The notes under the pieces are model-generated. The model was given only the letters and a program-made list of their open reading frames with translations, made no database searches and had not been told where the DNA came from. A program made the translations under genes and the position numbers. Below, piece after piece: positions 46,801 to 54,230 of a stretch of 64,000 nucleotides of DNA. The DNA is from Brumimicrobium salinarum (GTDB lineage Bacteria; Bacteroidota; Bacteroidia; Flavobacteriales_D; Crocinitomicaceae): the NCBI RefSeq assembly GCF_002844555.1, contig NZ_PJNI01000003.1, forward strand, positions 214,273 through 278,272, given 5' to 3'. The stretch's first letter is position 1. Each line of letters starts with the position of its first letter.

Positions 46801-47153
46801 GTTGTTTTATCTACCTGACGAGCGGGAATAATCCAATCTAACAAATTTGTTTTTTGATAACCATTGAAGTAATGATTATAATCATCATTTAGGATAATTT
46901 CAGAAATATCGGTTTCTAAAATAACCGCCTCTGCCTCGTCTAATGCTTGATAAACTGCATTGGGAAAATCAAAAATATCTTTGTCATTACTGTGATATGT
47001 ACCAAATAGATAAGCACTTTCTGACATATCATCTCTGGAAATCTCCCACAACAATTCATAATTCGAACGGTCAATAGCGTCTCTTTGTCCAAGCAATAGA
47101 TTGGAAATAAGCAAAACTATAATTAAGTGAAAATGACGCATATTATTATTCAT
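43854..47153 (-). CDS. Large secreted TraB/GumN-family protein
   Basis: 1099 aa. The leader MRHFHLIIVLLISNLLLGQ (from the second Met) is a signal peptide. Residues about 30-285 form a TraB/GumN domain: LLWEISRDDMSESAYLFGTYH at the start, AVILETDI, and FIAVGAAHLLGKYGIVHLL at the end, which carry the conserved GTxH, E and GxxH residues. About 800 residues without a family I recognise follow, mostly beta then helical from about 780. TraB/GumN domains are suspected metal-dependent proteases. A fusion this long is unusual. It starts 6 nt after hutI. Confidence 0.75.
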   Translation of the reverse strand: MNNNMRHFHLIIVLLISNLLLGQRDAIDRSNYELLWEISRDDMSESAYLFGTYHSNDKDIFDFPNAVYQALDEAEAVILETDISEIILNDDYNHYFNGYQKTNLLDWIIPARQVDKTTHTAYGSDDGRPQFIDMLFKQIADNCGKKFYALETIEDQLKIGFDNELDPNRPVKSVDLSQKQLKKLYREGNARALHQYTKDAALMYVDLYESLIVNRNLKMTDGIDTLIHNNNSSFIAVGAAHLLGKYGIVHLLREKGYTVKSPLIAFDKQDHLEKELLNKCRAYQYIDETFGASIVFGGKPTLVDRKKGELKYAKYIEFGQGNIYRLDMKYFNFNTDLDSVVRKYFDPEMYKIVHFDSVIIDEGVKALQGKLIHENNEQWLRVFHRNNIIYAITAVGGHRFAHSNRAISFFNTFKFSDTKKDVHLNQLVSSPSRTLNLMFPADVHENKIQEAYDDVWTALWFNPSTNEKLFAAESIMSNQSIVTKNEDFGRYLLSDYDSDEITFYDEVHKEGAYFQKSFRINKGSTSIFGKMRLMGNVIQIIKYEGSDEHKKDKFLSHFDKMPVFPVVQKQIAIENDVFSTKVTRSGFKQYDVSNEKEYLNKSEYRLNDHEHSLSYRIITKKYKKWAFSNRSIKEVLGAQIQWPAEDIQVEIDTTYDFTDTFPTLYFDIYYPLAENRFSGKVFIQGKNIILASVIYPNQAQKRVEHLSFLDDLKIKNKDTSNLDDINFGLLKNEVMINGQKSLIQLIEDYQINDSTLKIILAWPNSFWKQYDRDGNIRGTILVNLENSNQLTDVFEFWKVNMTPENHYLSLATLFTLQKQNKPKEFITVAHAIKKQKNQHVNFYAYLDINKEKTKFLASVWPVFSEILSDSLAWETSFILPDLMEEPFLKNYFTSDTYIKAVTSKRQPEWAAFRYLEILHKQNVSPAIMHRVLKSWKENNQSINKHVLGSRIAWETILGEKPSFKEKRLLRKNTAIAIAYAKVMAVSGTPIYEIYSYEDMIGYIAFDHYKDAYQDENKTLSHLENRTIQLEEKTFEFAFYEVTENKKTYLMSRLIPKDRNLPSYGGFGANTHFFYRNGKYNLEEIENELKMKIQEERDRE

Positions 47154-47159
47154 CGTTAA

Positions 47160-48419
47160 TTATGATTCTTTTTTTATGATTTTCCCGTTTAGAATTACCT
47201 CTTCTACATTATTTTCACCGTAGGAGTATGGTATCCTAGCCAAAGAAGATATAGGTTTGGTAATCATAATATTTGCTTTCTTACCAATCGATATTGAACC
47301 GTGCGTTTCATTAATCCCCATGGCGTATGCACTATTCAAAGTTGTTGCATTAAGTGCTTCTGTGGGGGTCATATTCATTTTTACACATGCTATTGAAGTA
47401 ATTAATTGCATATTTCCATTCGGAGTTGAACCTGGATTAAAATCTGAAGCTAAAGCAATCGGCAAGTCTGCTGCTAATGCTTGTCTTGCTTTTCCATACG
47501 GAATAGAAAGAAAAAAAGAACAGCCTGGTAAAAATGTCGGCATTGTTTTACTTCCTTTTAGTGCTTCGATATCATTTTCATCTAATTCTTCGAGGTGATC
47601 CACAGATAACGCACCATATTTAACAGCCGCTTCAACCCCACCCATAATTGAGAATTGATTGACATGAACTTTTGGTTTTAAGTTGTATTTAGCTCCAGCC
47701 TCAAGGAGTCTATTCATTTGTTCTAACGTGAAATAATTACGTTCACAAAAACAATCAATATAGTCGGCTAAGTTCTCTTCTGCTATTTTTGGTAACATTT
47801 CGTTAATCATGAGATCCATATATCCCTCATGATTGTCTTTATATTCTTTTGGAAAAGCATGCGCTCCTAAGAAAGTAGCTTTAATTTTCATAGGCGAGGC
47901 TGCTTTTAAGCGTTTTATAACACGTAACATTTTCAATTCTGCAGCTACGGTTAAACCATAACCTGATTTTATTTCTATCGCACCTGTACCATATTCAACG
48001 AGGTTATGAATTCTTTTTAAGGCTTCCTCAAATAGAGTATCTTCATCCATTTCTTGGAGTCGAGCTGCTGAATTTAGAATTCCACCACCTTTTAAAGCGA
48101 TCTCTTCGTAAGACAAACCTTTAATTCGGTCTTCAAACTCCTCTTCTCTTGTAGCTGCAAAAACAGCATGCGTATGTGAATCACAAAAAGTTGGTAGGAC
48201 ATATTTCCCTTCTGCATCTATTACCTCCAAATCTCTCCAGTCTGTAATTCCTCCCCAGTCTTCCATTTTACCAAAGGCAATGATTTCATCATCTTCAATC
48301 GCAAGAAATGCATTATTAATTAAATCACCATTGTCCATTTCTTTTCCTTTCTTGAAATGCGTTAGGTGTTCCCCTGTTTGGAATAATCCTTTGATATTTT
48401 TTATTAAAATTTTTGACAT
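47160..48419 (-). CDS. hutI: Imidazolonepropionase
   Basis: 419 aa from ATG 48419. A longer frame to 48506 would start upstream of the promoter at 48449-48478. Amidohydrolase fold with metal-binding CDSHTHAVFAATREEEFE, KATFLGAHAFPKEY, VDHLEELDEND and the catalytic ASDFNPGSTPNGNMQ loop, all typical of HutI. It opens imidazolone propionate to formiminoglutamate in histidine degradation. Other hut genes are not in this window. The following TraB gene starts 6 nt later. Confidence 0.94.
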   Translation of the reverse strand: MSKILIKNIKGLFQTGEHLTHFKKGKEMDNGDLINNAFLAIEDDEIIAFGKMEDWGGITDWRDLEVIDAEGKYVLPTFCDSHTHAVFAATREEEFEDRIKGLSYEEIALKGGGILNSAARLQEMDEDTLFEEALKRIHNLVEYGTGAIEIKSGYGLTVAAELKMLRVIKRLKAASPMKIKATFLGAHAFPKEYKDNHEGYMDLMINEMLPKIAEENLADYIDCFCERNYFTLEQMNRLLEAGAKYNLKPKVHVNQFSIMGGVEAAVKYGALSVDHLEELDENDIEALKGSKTMPTFLPGCSFFLSIPYGKARQALAADLPIALASDFNPGSTPNGNMQLITSIACVKMNMTPTEALNATTLNSAYAMGINETHGSISIGKKANIMITKPISSLARIPYSYGENNVEEVILNGKIIKKES

Positions 48420-48448
48420 AATCACATAAATCTTTTTTGAATATACTT

Positions 48449-48478
48449 CAAAATTAAGCGAATGAAAACTTTTTCCAA
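48449..48478 (-). promoter_or_regulatory. Promoter of hutI
   Basis: Minus-strand TTG (48478-48476), 19 nt, TAATTTTG (48456-48449), 29 nt before ATG 48419. It decides the hutI start codon. Confidence 0.7.
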
Positions 48479-48743
48479 ATGTTTCGTGCTTTATCTGCTT
48501 AAACACAGTTCTTATTGTGAAACAATCCTATTTATCAACAACATAAACCATTCATTTTAAGTCTTTTATTTATCACTCTTATTTTTTTATAAGTTGTAAA
48601 CACATTACATTCTAATATTGAAACGTGTTTTCATTAGTTTTTAAAAATCCCAAGTTTGGGCACTAATCATTTGGCAAGGTTTTGATTTAATTTTGAATTA
48701 TTCAGCTTAGCCAAAATAAAAAAATAAATTCCTTTGAATTGTT

Positions 48744-48776
48744 TTGGCACTTAGCGAATTAATTTGTGTAACTTTG
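48744..48776 (+). promoter_or_regulatory. Promoter of prs-rplY
   Basis: TTG (48744-48746), 22 nt, TAACTTTG (48769-48776), 22 nt before the prs ATG. A full Bacteroidota consensus match. Confidence 0.75.
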
Positions 48777-48798
48777 TTGCCTTGAAAACTATCAAGTA

Positions 48799-49737
48799 AT
48801 GTCAAAAGAAGTTAAGATTTTCGCTGGAAGAGCAACCCAACACCTGGGGGAACAAATAGCTAAAGAATTTGGTATTTCCTTAGGGAATGTCATTGTTTCT
48901 GAATTTAGTGACGGAGAATTTCAACCTTCATTTGAAGAAACGGTACGCGGTAAGGATGTTTTTATTGTTCAATCAACAACACCTCCATCAGAAAATTTGA
49001 TGGAACTTTTACTTATGGTTGATGCAGCAAAAAGAGCTTCTGCAAGAAAAATCGTTGCGGTTATTCCTTATTTTGGATATGCTCGTCAGGACAGGAAAGA
49101 CAAGCCGCGTGTTGCAATTGGTGCTAAATTAGTTGCTAACATGCTAATGGCAGCAGGTGTCGATCGATTAATGACAATGGATTTACATGCAGATCAAATT
49201 CAAGGCTTTTTTGAAGTTCCTGTAGATCACCTCTACGCTTCTACGGTATTTTTCCCTGAGATTCAAGAAATGTCAAAAGAAGGTAATGTCGTAATGGCTG
49301 CACCAGATGTTGGCGGAGCAAAAAGAGCAAACTCGTATGCTAAAAAACTGAATCTAGGACTAGCAATTTGTCACAAGCAAAGAAAGAAAGCAAATGTCAT
49401 TTCCGAAATGACTGTTATTGGTGACGTTGCAGATAAAGATGTAGTTATTGTAGATGATATGATTGATACAGCAGGTACCTTAACAAGAGCAGCTGATTTA
49501 TTAATAGAACGAGGTGCTAAAAGCGTTCGTGCATATTGTACACATGCCGTTCTTTCGGGCCCTGCTTATGAAAGGTTGGCCGAATCTAAAATCACAGAGT
49601 TAATCGTTACCGATACAATACCTTTATCGAAACAAAGCGATAAAATTCGTGTAGTTTCTGTTGCTGCTTTATTTGGAGATATTATTCAAAAAATGGTGCA
49701 CAACGAATCAATAAGTAAACATTTTATAATTTCATAA
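48799..49737 (+). CDS. prs: Ribose-phosphate pyrophosphokinase
   Basis: A 312-aa PRPP synthetase. FSDGEFQPSFEETVRG near the N-terminus, YFGYARQDRKDKPR (ATP loop), MDLHADQIQGFF, and the PRPP-binding loop VVIVDDMIDTAGTL are all present. It makes PRPP from ribose-5-phosphate and ATP for purine, pyrimidine, His, Trp and NAD synthesis. It is followed after 12 nt by rplY, a linkage conserved in many bacteria. A promoter match lies upstream. Confidence 0.96.
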   Translation: MSKEVKIFAGRATQHLGEQIAKEFGISLGNVIVSEFSDGEFQPSFEETVRGKDVFIVQSTTPPSENLMELLLMVDAAKRASARKIVAVIPYFGYARQDRKDKPRVAIGAKLVANMLMAAGVDRLMTMDLHADQIQGFFEVPVDHLYASTVFFPEIQEMSKEGNVVMAAPDVGGAKRANSYAKKLNLGLAICHKQRKKANVISEMTVIGDVADKDVVIVDDMIDTAGTLTRAADLLIERGAKSVRAYCTHAVLSGPAYERLAESKITELIVTDTIPLSKQSDKIRVVSVAALFGDIIQKMVHNESISKHFIIS

Positions 49738-49749
49738 ATATAATAAACA

Positions 49750-50370
49750 ATGAAAACAGTACAATTGAGCGGTTCGCTTAGAGCGAACGTAGGGAAGAAG
49801 GACACAAAAGCTGTTCGTAAAAATGGCGGTGTACCTTGTGTACTTTATGGAACAGGAGAACAAGTTTGTTTCTCTGTTCGTTCAGTAGACATCGAAAAAT
49901 TAATTTTCTCTCCAAATGTATATCTAATTGAATTAGATATCGACGGAAAGAAAAGAACAGGAATAATTCAAGATAAGCAAATGCATCCTTTAACGGATAA
50001 ACCATTGCACGTTGATTTCCTTGAAGTTGTTGAAGGCAAACCAATCCGTGTTGGAATTCCAATCCGTGTGGTAGGTAGATCTAAGGGTGTTTTAAATGGA
50101 GGACGTTTACTAACTGTATTCCGTACTTTAAATGTTGAAGGTTTGCCGAAAGACTTACCTGAAGAAGCAGAAATTGATATTACTCCATTAAGAATTGGTC
50201 AGTCAATTCGTGTAAGAGATATTGAAATGCCAGGTGTTAAAACGTTAGAAGACGAAAACGCTGTTGTTGTTTCTGTGAAAATGGCACGTGGTGCTGTTGA
50301 TGAAGAGGAAGACGAAGAAGATGAAGAAGCTGAAGGTGGTGAAGAAGCCGCTGAAGGTTCAGAAGAATAA
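49750..50370 (+). CDS. rplY: 50S ribosomal protein L25/CTC
   Basis: A 206-aa long form of L25 (Ctc). The N-terminal 5S rRNA-binding domain (SGSLRANVGKKDTKAVRKNG, IIQDKQMHPLTDKPLHVDFLE) is followed by the TL5-type beta domain (about 95-180). The tail is very acidic (DEEEDEEDEEAEGG). It binds 5S rRNA in the large subunit. Cotranscribed with prs. A terminator follows at 50392-50424. Confidence 0.94.
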   Translation: MKTVQLSGSLRANVGKKDTKAVRKNGGVPCVLYGTGEQVCFSVRSVDIEKLIFSPNVYLIELDIDGKKRTGIIQDKQMHPLTDKPLHVDFLEVVEGKPIRVGIPIRVVGRSKGVLNGGRLLTVFRTLNVEGLPKDLPEEAEIDITPLRIGQSIRVRDIEMPGVKTLEDENAVVVSVKMARGAVDEEEDEEDEEAEGGEEAAEGSEE

Positions 50371-50391
50371 ATCGAAATCCAAATATTTTAT

Positions 50392-50421
50392 AAACCCTGG
50401 CATTTATGTCAGGGTTTTTTT
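50392..50421 (+). terminator. Rho-independent terminator of prs-rplY
   Basis: AAACCCTG (50392-50399) pairs with CAGGGTTT (50410-50417) around a 10-nt loop and is followed by TTTT on the plus strand. Confidence 0.85.
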
Positions 50422-50424
50422 ATT

Positions 50425-51017
50425 CGTAATTTTCATCTTGAATTTAGCGTATATGTTTTTCAAACCTTACTCTAAATAGCTCAAGATCTTATTAGCAAAT
50501 TGCTAATCCTGTTAACCCGAATTATTCACCAATCTTAAAGTTTATGAATATTAACATCTGTAAGTCAGTATTTTAACTGTATTTCCTGTAAAATTTGAGA
50601 AACCCATTTTTGGGTATTTGTGTATTTGTAAGATTTTGATTTAATTTTGATCTATTCGTCGTTACAAGCCCCGCGAAATATACATATATTACTTTAGGTC
50701 TTGTGCCTAGAATAGATTTAAAATTAAATGCATGAATAATCCGGGTTAAGACCCTAAGAGAGTTAAAATCTGTCAATGACTGTTTAAAAAAAGGTTGCAA
50801 CACCGAAAAGAGAATCCTCCCTTTTGTTATTAAGATTTTTAAATATGATCAGGATGACAGTTGCGGGTGTTGGAAAAGCAATCGAGAGAAGAGAATTTTC
50901 TTTTCAACGGGTTGGAAAGGAAAATTTGCGAAGGATCTTGTCAGTTAACCGTTTATTCGCATGATTGACGGCTTAGATATATTTATTGGTAAAATTCCCA
51001 GTACGCATTTCAAACAA
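50425..51017. repeat. Gene-free region with MITE-like inverted repeat, repeat C2, and A/B repeats
   Basis: No gene. ATTAGCAA-A-TTGCTAAT palindrome at 50491-50507. An 18-bp inverted repeat (16/18 matches) GTTAACCCGAATTATTCA (50511-50528) / TGAATAATCCGGGTTAAG (50733-50750) bounds about 240 bp. Inside it is repeat C2 (50603-50657). Then comes the ATCAGGATGACAG element (50848-50860), GAAGGATC (50929-50936) and repeat A2 (50945-51010). Confidence 0.7.
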
Positions 51018-51018
51018 A

Positions 51019-51050
51019 AAAGAGTCCAAACAATTAAGTTTGGACTCTTT
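51019..51050 (-). terminator. Terminator of ahcY
   Basis: AAAGAGTCCAAAC (51019-51031) pairs perfectly with GTTTGGACTCTTT (51038-51050) around AATTAA. On the minus strand a T-run follows, 26 nt past the ahcY stop. Confidence 0.88.
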
Positions 51051-51075
51051 CAATATAAAGAAGATATTTCTTCTA

Positions 51076-52386
51076 TTAATATCTATAATGTTCTGGCTTA
51101 TATGGCCCCTTAACATCAACACCAATATAATCAGCTTGCTCTTTAGAAAGTTCTTCTAATTCAACGCCAATTTTCTTAAGGTGTAATTCAGCTACTTTTT
51201 CATCCAAATGTTTTGGAAGCATATAGACATCATTTTCATATTTGTCTGTGTTATTCCACAACTCCATCTGCGCCAAAGTTTGGTTAGCAAAAGAGTTAGA
51301 CATTACGAAAGATGGATGACCTGTTGCACAACCTAAATTAACCAAACGACCTTCAGCTAATAAGATAATGTCTTTACCACCTAAATCATATAAATCTACT
51401 TGCGGTTTAATTTCATCTTTTGATGTTGCGTTTTCATTTAACCAAGCAACATCAATTTCGTTATCGAAATGTCCAATATTACAAACGATCGTCTTGTCTT
51501 TCATCGCTTTAAAGTGTTTCCCTACAACGATATCTTTGTTACCAGTAGTTGTAACCACGATATCAACATTGTCAACAACACTATCTAATTTCTTAACTTC
51601 AAAGCCGTCCATTGCAGCCTGTAAAGCACAAATTGGATCGATTTCAGTAACGATAACACGTGCTCCAGCACCTCTCAACGAAGCAGCAGAACCTTTTCCA
51701 ACGTCACCATAACCACAAACAACAGCAACTTTTCCAGCCATCATGGTATCTGTAGCACGACGAATTGCATCAACTAATGACTCTTTACATCCGTATTTGT
51801 TATCAAATTTAGATTTAGTTACAGAATCGTTTACGTTAATCGCAGGCATAACTAACGTACCGTTTTTCTTTCTTTCATATAAACGGTGAACCCCAGTTGT
51901 CGTTTCTTCAGAAAGACCTTTAATGTCTTTTGTTAATTCTGGATATTGATCAAAAACCATGTTGGTTAAGTCTCCACCATCATCAAGGATCATGTTTAAA
52001 GATTTACCTCCTTCAAACGCATGTAAAGTTTGCTCAATACACCAGTCGAACTCTTCTTCATTCATTCCCTTCCATGCAAAAACTGGAATTCCGGCTGCTG
52101 CGATTGCTGCTGCTGCATGGTCCTGTGTAGAGAAAATATTACAAGAAGACCAAGTTACATCTGCTCCTAACTCAACCAAAGTTTCAATTAAAACTGCAGT
52201 TTGGATGGTCATGTGTAAACATCCCGCAATTCTTGCACCTTTTAATGGTTTTTCAGCACCAAACTCTTTTCTAAGAGACATTAATCCTGGCATGTCTGCT
52301 TCTGCCAATCTAATTTCTTTTCTTCCCCAATCTGCAAGGCTTATATCCTTTACCTTGTATTTTAATTGTTCTTTTGTTTCGCTCAT
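51076..52386 (-). CDS. ahcY: Adenosylhomocysteinase
   Basis: 436 aa from ATG 52386. The longer frame to 52416 would begin inside the -7 box at 52414-52421. Family motifs: [20 protein letters not shown] (near 75), [14 protein letters not shown], the NAD-binding [19 protein letters not shown], and the C-terminal [11 protein letters not shown]. It hydrolyses S-adenosylhomocysteine to adenosine and homocysteine, keeping methylation running. It is monocistronic with promoter and terminator. Confidence 0.96.
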   Translation of the reverse strand: MSETKEQLKYKVKDISLADWGRKEIRLAEADMPGLMSLRKEFGAEKPLKGARIAGCLHMTIQTAVLIETLVELGADVTWSSCNIFSTQDHAAAAIAAAGIPVFAWKGMNEEEFDWCIEQTLHAFEGGKSLNMILDDGGDLTNMVFDQYPELTKDIKGLSEETTTGVHRLYERKKNGTLVMPAINVNDSVTKSKFDNKYGCKESLVDAIRRATDTMMAGKVAVVCGYGDVGKGSAASLRGAGARVIVTEIDPICALQAAMDGFEVKKLDSVVDNVDIVVTTTGNKDIVVGKHFKAMKDKTIVCNIGHFDNEIDVAWLNENATSKDEIKPQVDLYDLGGKDIILLAEGRLVNLGCATGHPSFVMSNSFANQTLAQMELWNNTDKYENDVYMLPKHLDEKVAELHLKKIGVELEELSKEQADYIGVDVKGPYKPEHYRY

Positions 52387-52413
52387 CTGTACTATTTTTC
52401 TTAAAATAAAGTA

Positions 52414-52444
52414 CAAAAGTAAGTAATAATAAAGTTATTATCAA
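52414..52444 (-). promoter_or_regulatory. Promoter of ahcY
   Basis: Minus-strand TTG (52444-52442), 20 nt, TACTTTTG (52421-52414). It supports the start at 52386. The rest of the gap up to 52640 shows nothing recognisable. Confidence 0.65.
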
Positions 52445-52649
52445 AAAACAACTGTCATTTAAAGTTAATGATTGTCAATTGTTCAACAAAACCTTAAAAT
52501 GAATCCAGTTTGTTTATTGTTTATTTAATGTCAACACTTGTGCTTTAAAAAAACAAACGATAAAAAGAGTTTTATATCTTATTTACTGCCTTGCGTCATT
52601 TAGAAACATGATAAATAACAGATTTTGCTGTATTCTGTGAATATCTCTA

Positions 52650-52679
52650 TTGTCAAAACAAACAGTATTATTATGTTTA
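52650..52679 (+). promoter_or_regulatory. Probable promoter of the nirK cluster
   Basis: TTG (52650-52652), 19 nt, TATGTTTA (52672-52679; one mismatch). The predicted transcript begins before ATG 52704 and so includes the lipoprotein leader. A small dyad TTGT-CAAA-ACAA overlaps the TTG element (52650-52661). Its spacing does not fit an FNR site. Confidence 0.5.
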
Positions 52680-52703
52680 TATCGAAATTTAAAAACAAAC
52701 AAA

Positions 52704-52826
52704 ATGATTGATTCACAAATTAAATCTAGTTTAAAGAGGTTCGCATCCTTATCTCTCTTATTAGGAGCGGCCTCTTTGTATTCTTGCTCTGGTGGTTCAG
52801 ACCAAGTGCATGAAACAAAAAAATGA
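52704..52826 (+). CDS. nirK: Lipoprotein signal-peptide leader of nirK, ends at frameshift
   Basis: ATG 52704 opens a 40-codon frame. It encodes a basic N-terminus, a hydrophobic core and a lipobox LYSC (Cys near 28), then GGSDQVHETKK and stop. The stop TGA (52824-52826) follows A-AAA-AAA directly. The next ATG (52823), which opens the nitrite reductase frame, overlaps it by -1. Bacteroidota NirK proteins normally begin with just such a lipoprotein leader, so this is the missing 5' end of the same gene. One added A in the A7 run, or a -1 ribosomal shift, would join the two. Confidence 0.75.
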   Translation: MIDSQIKSSLKRFASLSLLLGAASLYSCSGGSDQVHETKK

Positions 52827-54190
52827 ATGCAAAGGACATTAAAGCAGTGTCTGAAATGAAAGCGGAGTTAACAGCGCCACCATTTGTACCAAAATCTACT
52901 GCTGACCGTGAAGCTACAAAGCTAAAGGTTGATATGGAGATTTTGGAAGAAACAGGCGAAATGGCTGATGGTGTTGAGTATGTTTATTGGACATTTGGAG
53001 GTTCAGTACCTGGTAGTTTTATCAGAACAAAAGTGGGAGATGAAGTGGAATTCACCCTAAAAAACCATCCTGATAATAAGTTACCTCATAACATTGACCT
53101 TCACGCTGTGAACGGACCGGGAGGTGGAGCAGCTTCATCTTTCGTAGCACCAGGACATGAGATTACTTTCTCATTTAAGACTTTAAATCCAGGTTTGTAT
53201 GTTTACCATTGTGCAACTGCACCTGTAGGTATGCACATTGCAAATGGAATGTACGGTCTAATCTTAGTTGAACCTGAAGAAGGATTAGCTCCTGTTGATC
53301 GAGAATATTATGTTATGCAGGGAGATTTCTATACAAAAGGTGAATTTGGTGAACAGGGTGAACAACCTTTCGACATGCAGAAAGCCATTGATGAAGACGC
53401 TGACTATGTTGTATTTAACGGTAGCGTAGGTGCACTCACAGGGGATGGCGCACTTCAAGCAAAAGTTGGTGAAACAATTCGTTTATTCGTAGGAAATGGT
53501 GGGCCAAACTTGGTTTCTTCTTTCCATGCAATTGGAGAGATTTTTGACAGGGTTCACGTTGAAGGTGGAGATTTAATCAACGAAAATGTACAAACAACAT
53601 TAATTCCTGCAGGTGGTGCAGCAATTGTTGAATTCGAAGTTGACGTACCTGGCGAGTTAGTATTGGTTGACCACTCAATCTTTAGAGCGTTCAACAAAGG
53701 TGCTTTAGCTATGATTAACGTTACAGGTGAAGAGGATAAAGATGTTTTTGCAGGAACTATTCAAGAAGGTATTTACTTACCAGAAGGAGGAACTATTCAG
53801 TCTATGCCATCAGATGATGAAGATGACGCAAAAGAAGAAACTGCTGCTGTTGAATTAAGCAAAGCAGAAAAAATGGAACTAGGTAAAAAAGTATACGGCT
53901 CAACTTGTTTTGCTTGTCACCAAGCAGATGGACAAGGAATTGAAAATGCTTTCCCACCATTGGCTAACGCAGATTACTTAAATGATGATGTTAATCGTGC
54001 GATTGATATCGTTTTAAGAGGTAAGTCTGGTGAAATTACTGTAAATGGTAAGACATACAACAGTGTAATGACTGCCCAAAACCTTACAGACAAAGAAGTT
54101 GCTGCTGTGATGACGTATATCTACAATAGCTGGGATAATAACGGAACTGAAGTAACTGAAGAAATGGTACGTAAGGTTAGAAAAAAATAA
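52823..54190 (+). CDS. nirK: Copper nitrite reductase with C-terminal cytochrome c domain
   Basis: 455 codons from the internal ATG. Two cupredoxin domains carry a complete set of copper ligands. Type 1: H89, C130, H138, M143. Type 2: H94, H129, H284. Catalytic D92 and H235 are also present. A linker (about 325-345) leads to a cytochrome c domain with CFACH at 362-366 and a likely distal Met416. It reduces nitrite to nitric oxide in the periplasm, and the fused heme feeds electrons to the type 1 copper. This frame alone has no signal peptide: that lies in the preceding frame (52704-52826), separated by a -1 offset. NirV-like and SCO genes follow. Confidence 0.9.
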   Translation: MNAKDIKAVSEMKAELTAPPFVPKSTADREATKLKVDMEILEETGEMADGVEYVYWTFGGSVPGSFIRTKVGDEVEFTLKNHPDNKLPHNIDLHAVNGPGGGAASSFVAPGHEITFSFKTLNPGLYVYHCATAPVGMHIANGMYGLILVEPEEGLAPVDREYYVMQGDFYTKGEFGEQGEQPFDMQKAIDEDADYVVFNGSVGALTGDGALQAKVGETIRLFVGNGGPNLVSSFHAIGEIFDRVHVEGGDLINENVQTTLIPAGGAAIVEFEVDVPGELVLVDHSIFRAFNKGALAMINVTGEEDKDVFAGTIQEGIYLPEGGTIQSMPSDDEDDAKEETAAVELSKAEKMELGKKVYGSTCFACHQADGQGIENAFPPLANADYLNDDVNRAIDIVLRGKSGEITVNGKTYNSVMTAQNLTDKEVAAVMTYIYNSWDNNGTEVTEEMVRKVRKK

Positions 54191-54230
54191 AAACCAATTT
54201 AGAATTTATAAACAATAAAAATTAAAAGTC

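Larger units (their letters stand above)
48420..48798. other. Divergent region between hutI and prs, with repeat C1
   Basis: 379 bases with no gene. Minus-strand hutI promoter at 48449-48478, repeat C1 at 48649-48703 (CCCAAGTTTGGG, then GTTTTGATTTAATTTTGA), and the plus-strand prs promoter at 48744-48776. Confidence 0.7.

Noticed and set aside
48420..48506. Upstream extension of HutI by 29 residues
   Set aside because: A full promoter (48449-48478) lies inside the extension, and the extra residues do not resemble HutI.
50573..50803. Leftward 76-codon frame in the gap after rplY
   Set aside because: It covers repeat C2 and one arm of the 18-bp inverted repeat. The product looks random and lacks a start signal.
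52650..52661. TTGTCAAAACAA as an FNR/CRP-type site before nirK
   Set aside because: Half-site spacing is six instead of eight bases between TTG and CAA, so it does not fit the FNR consensus.
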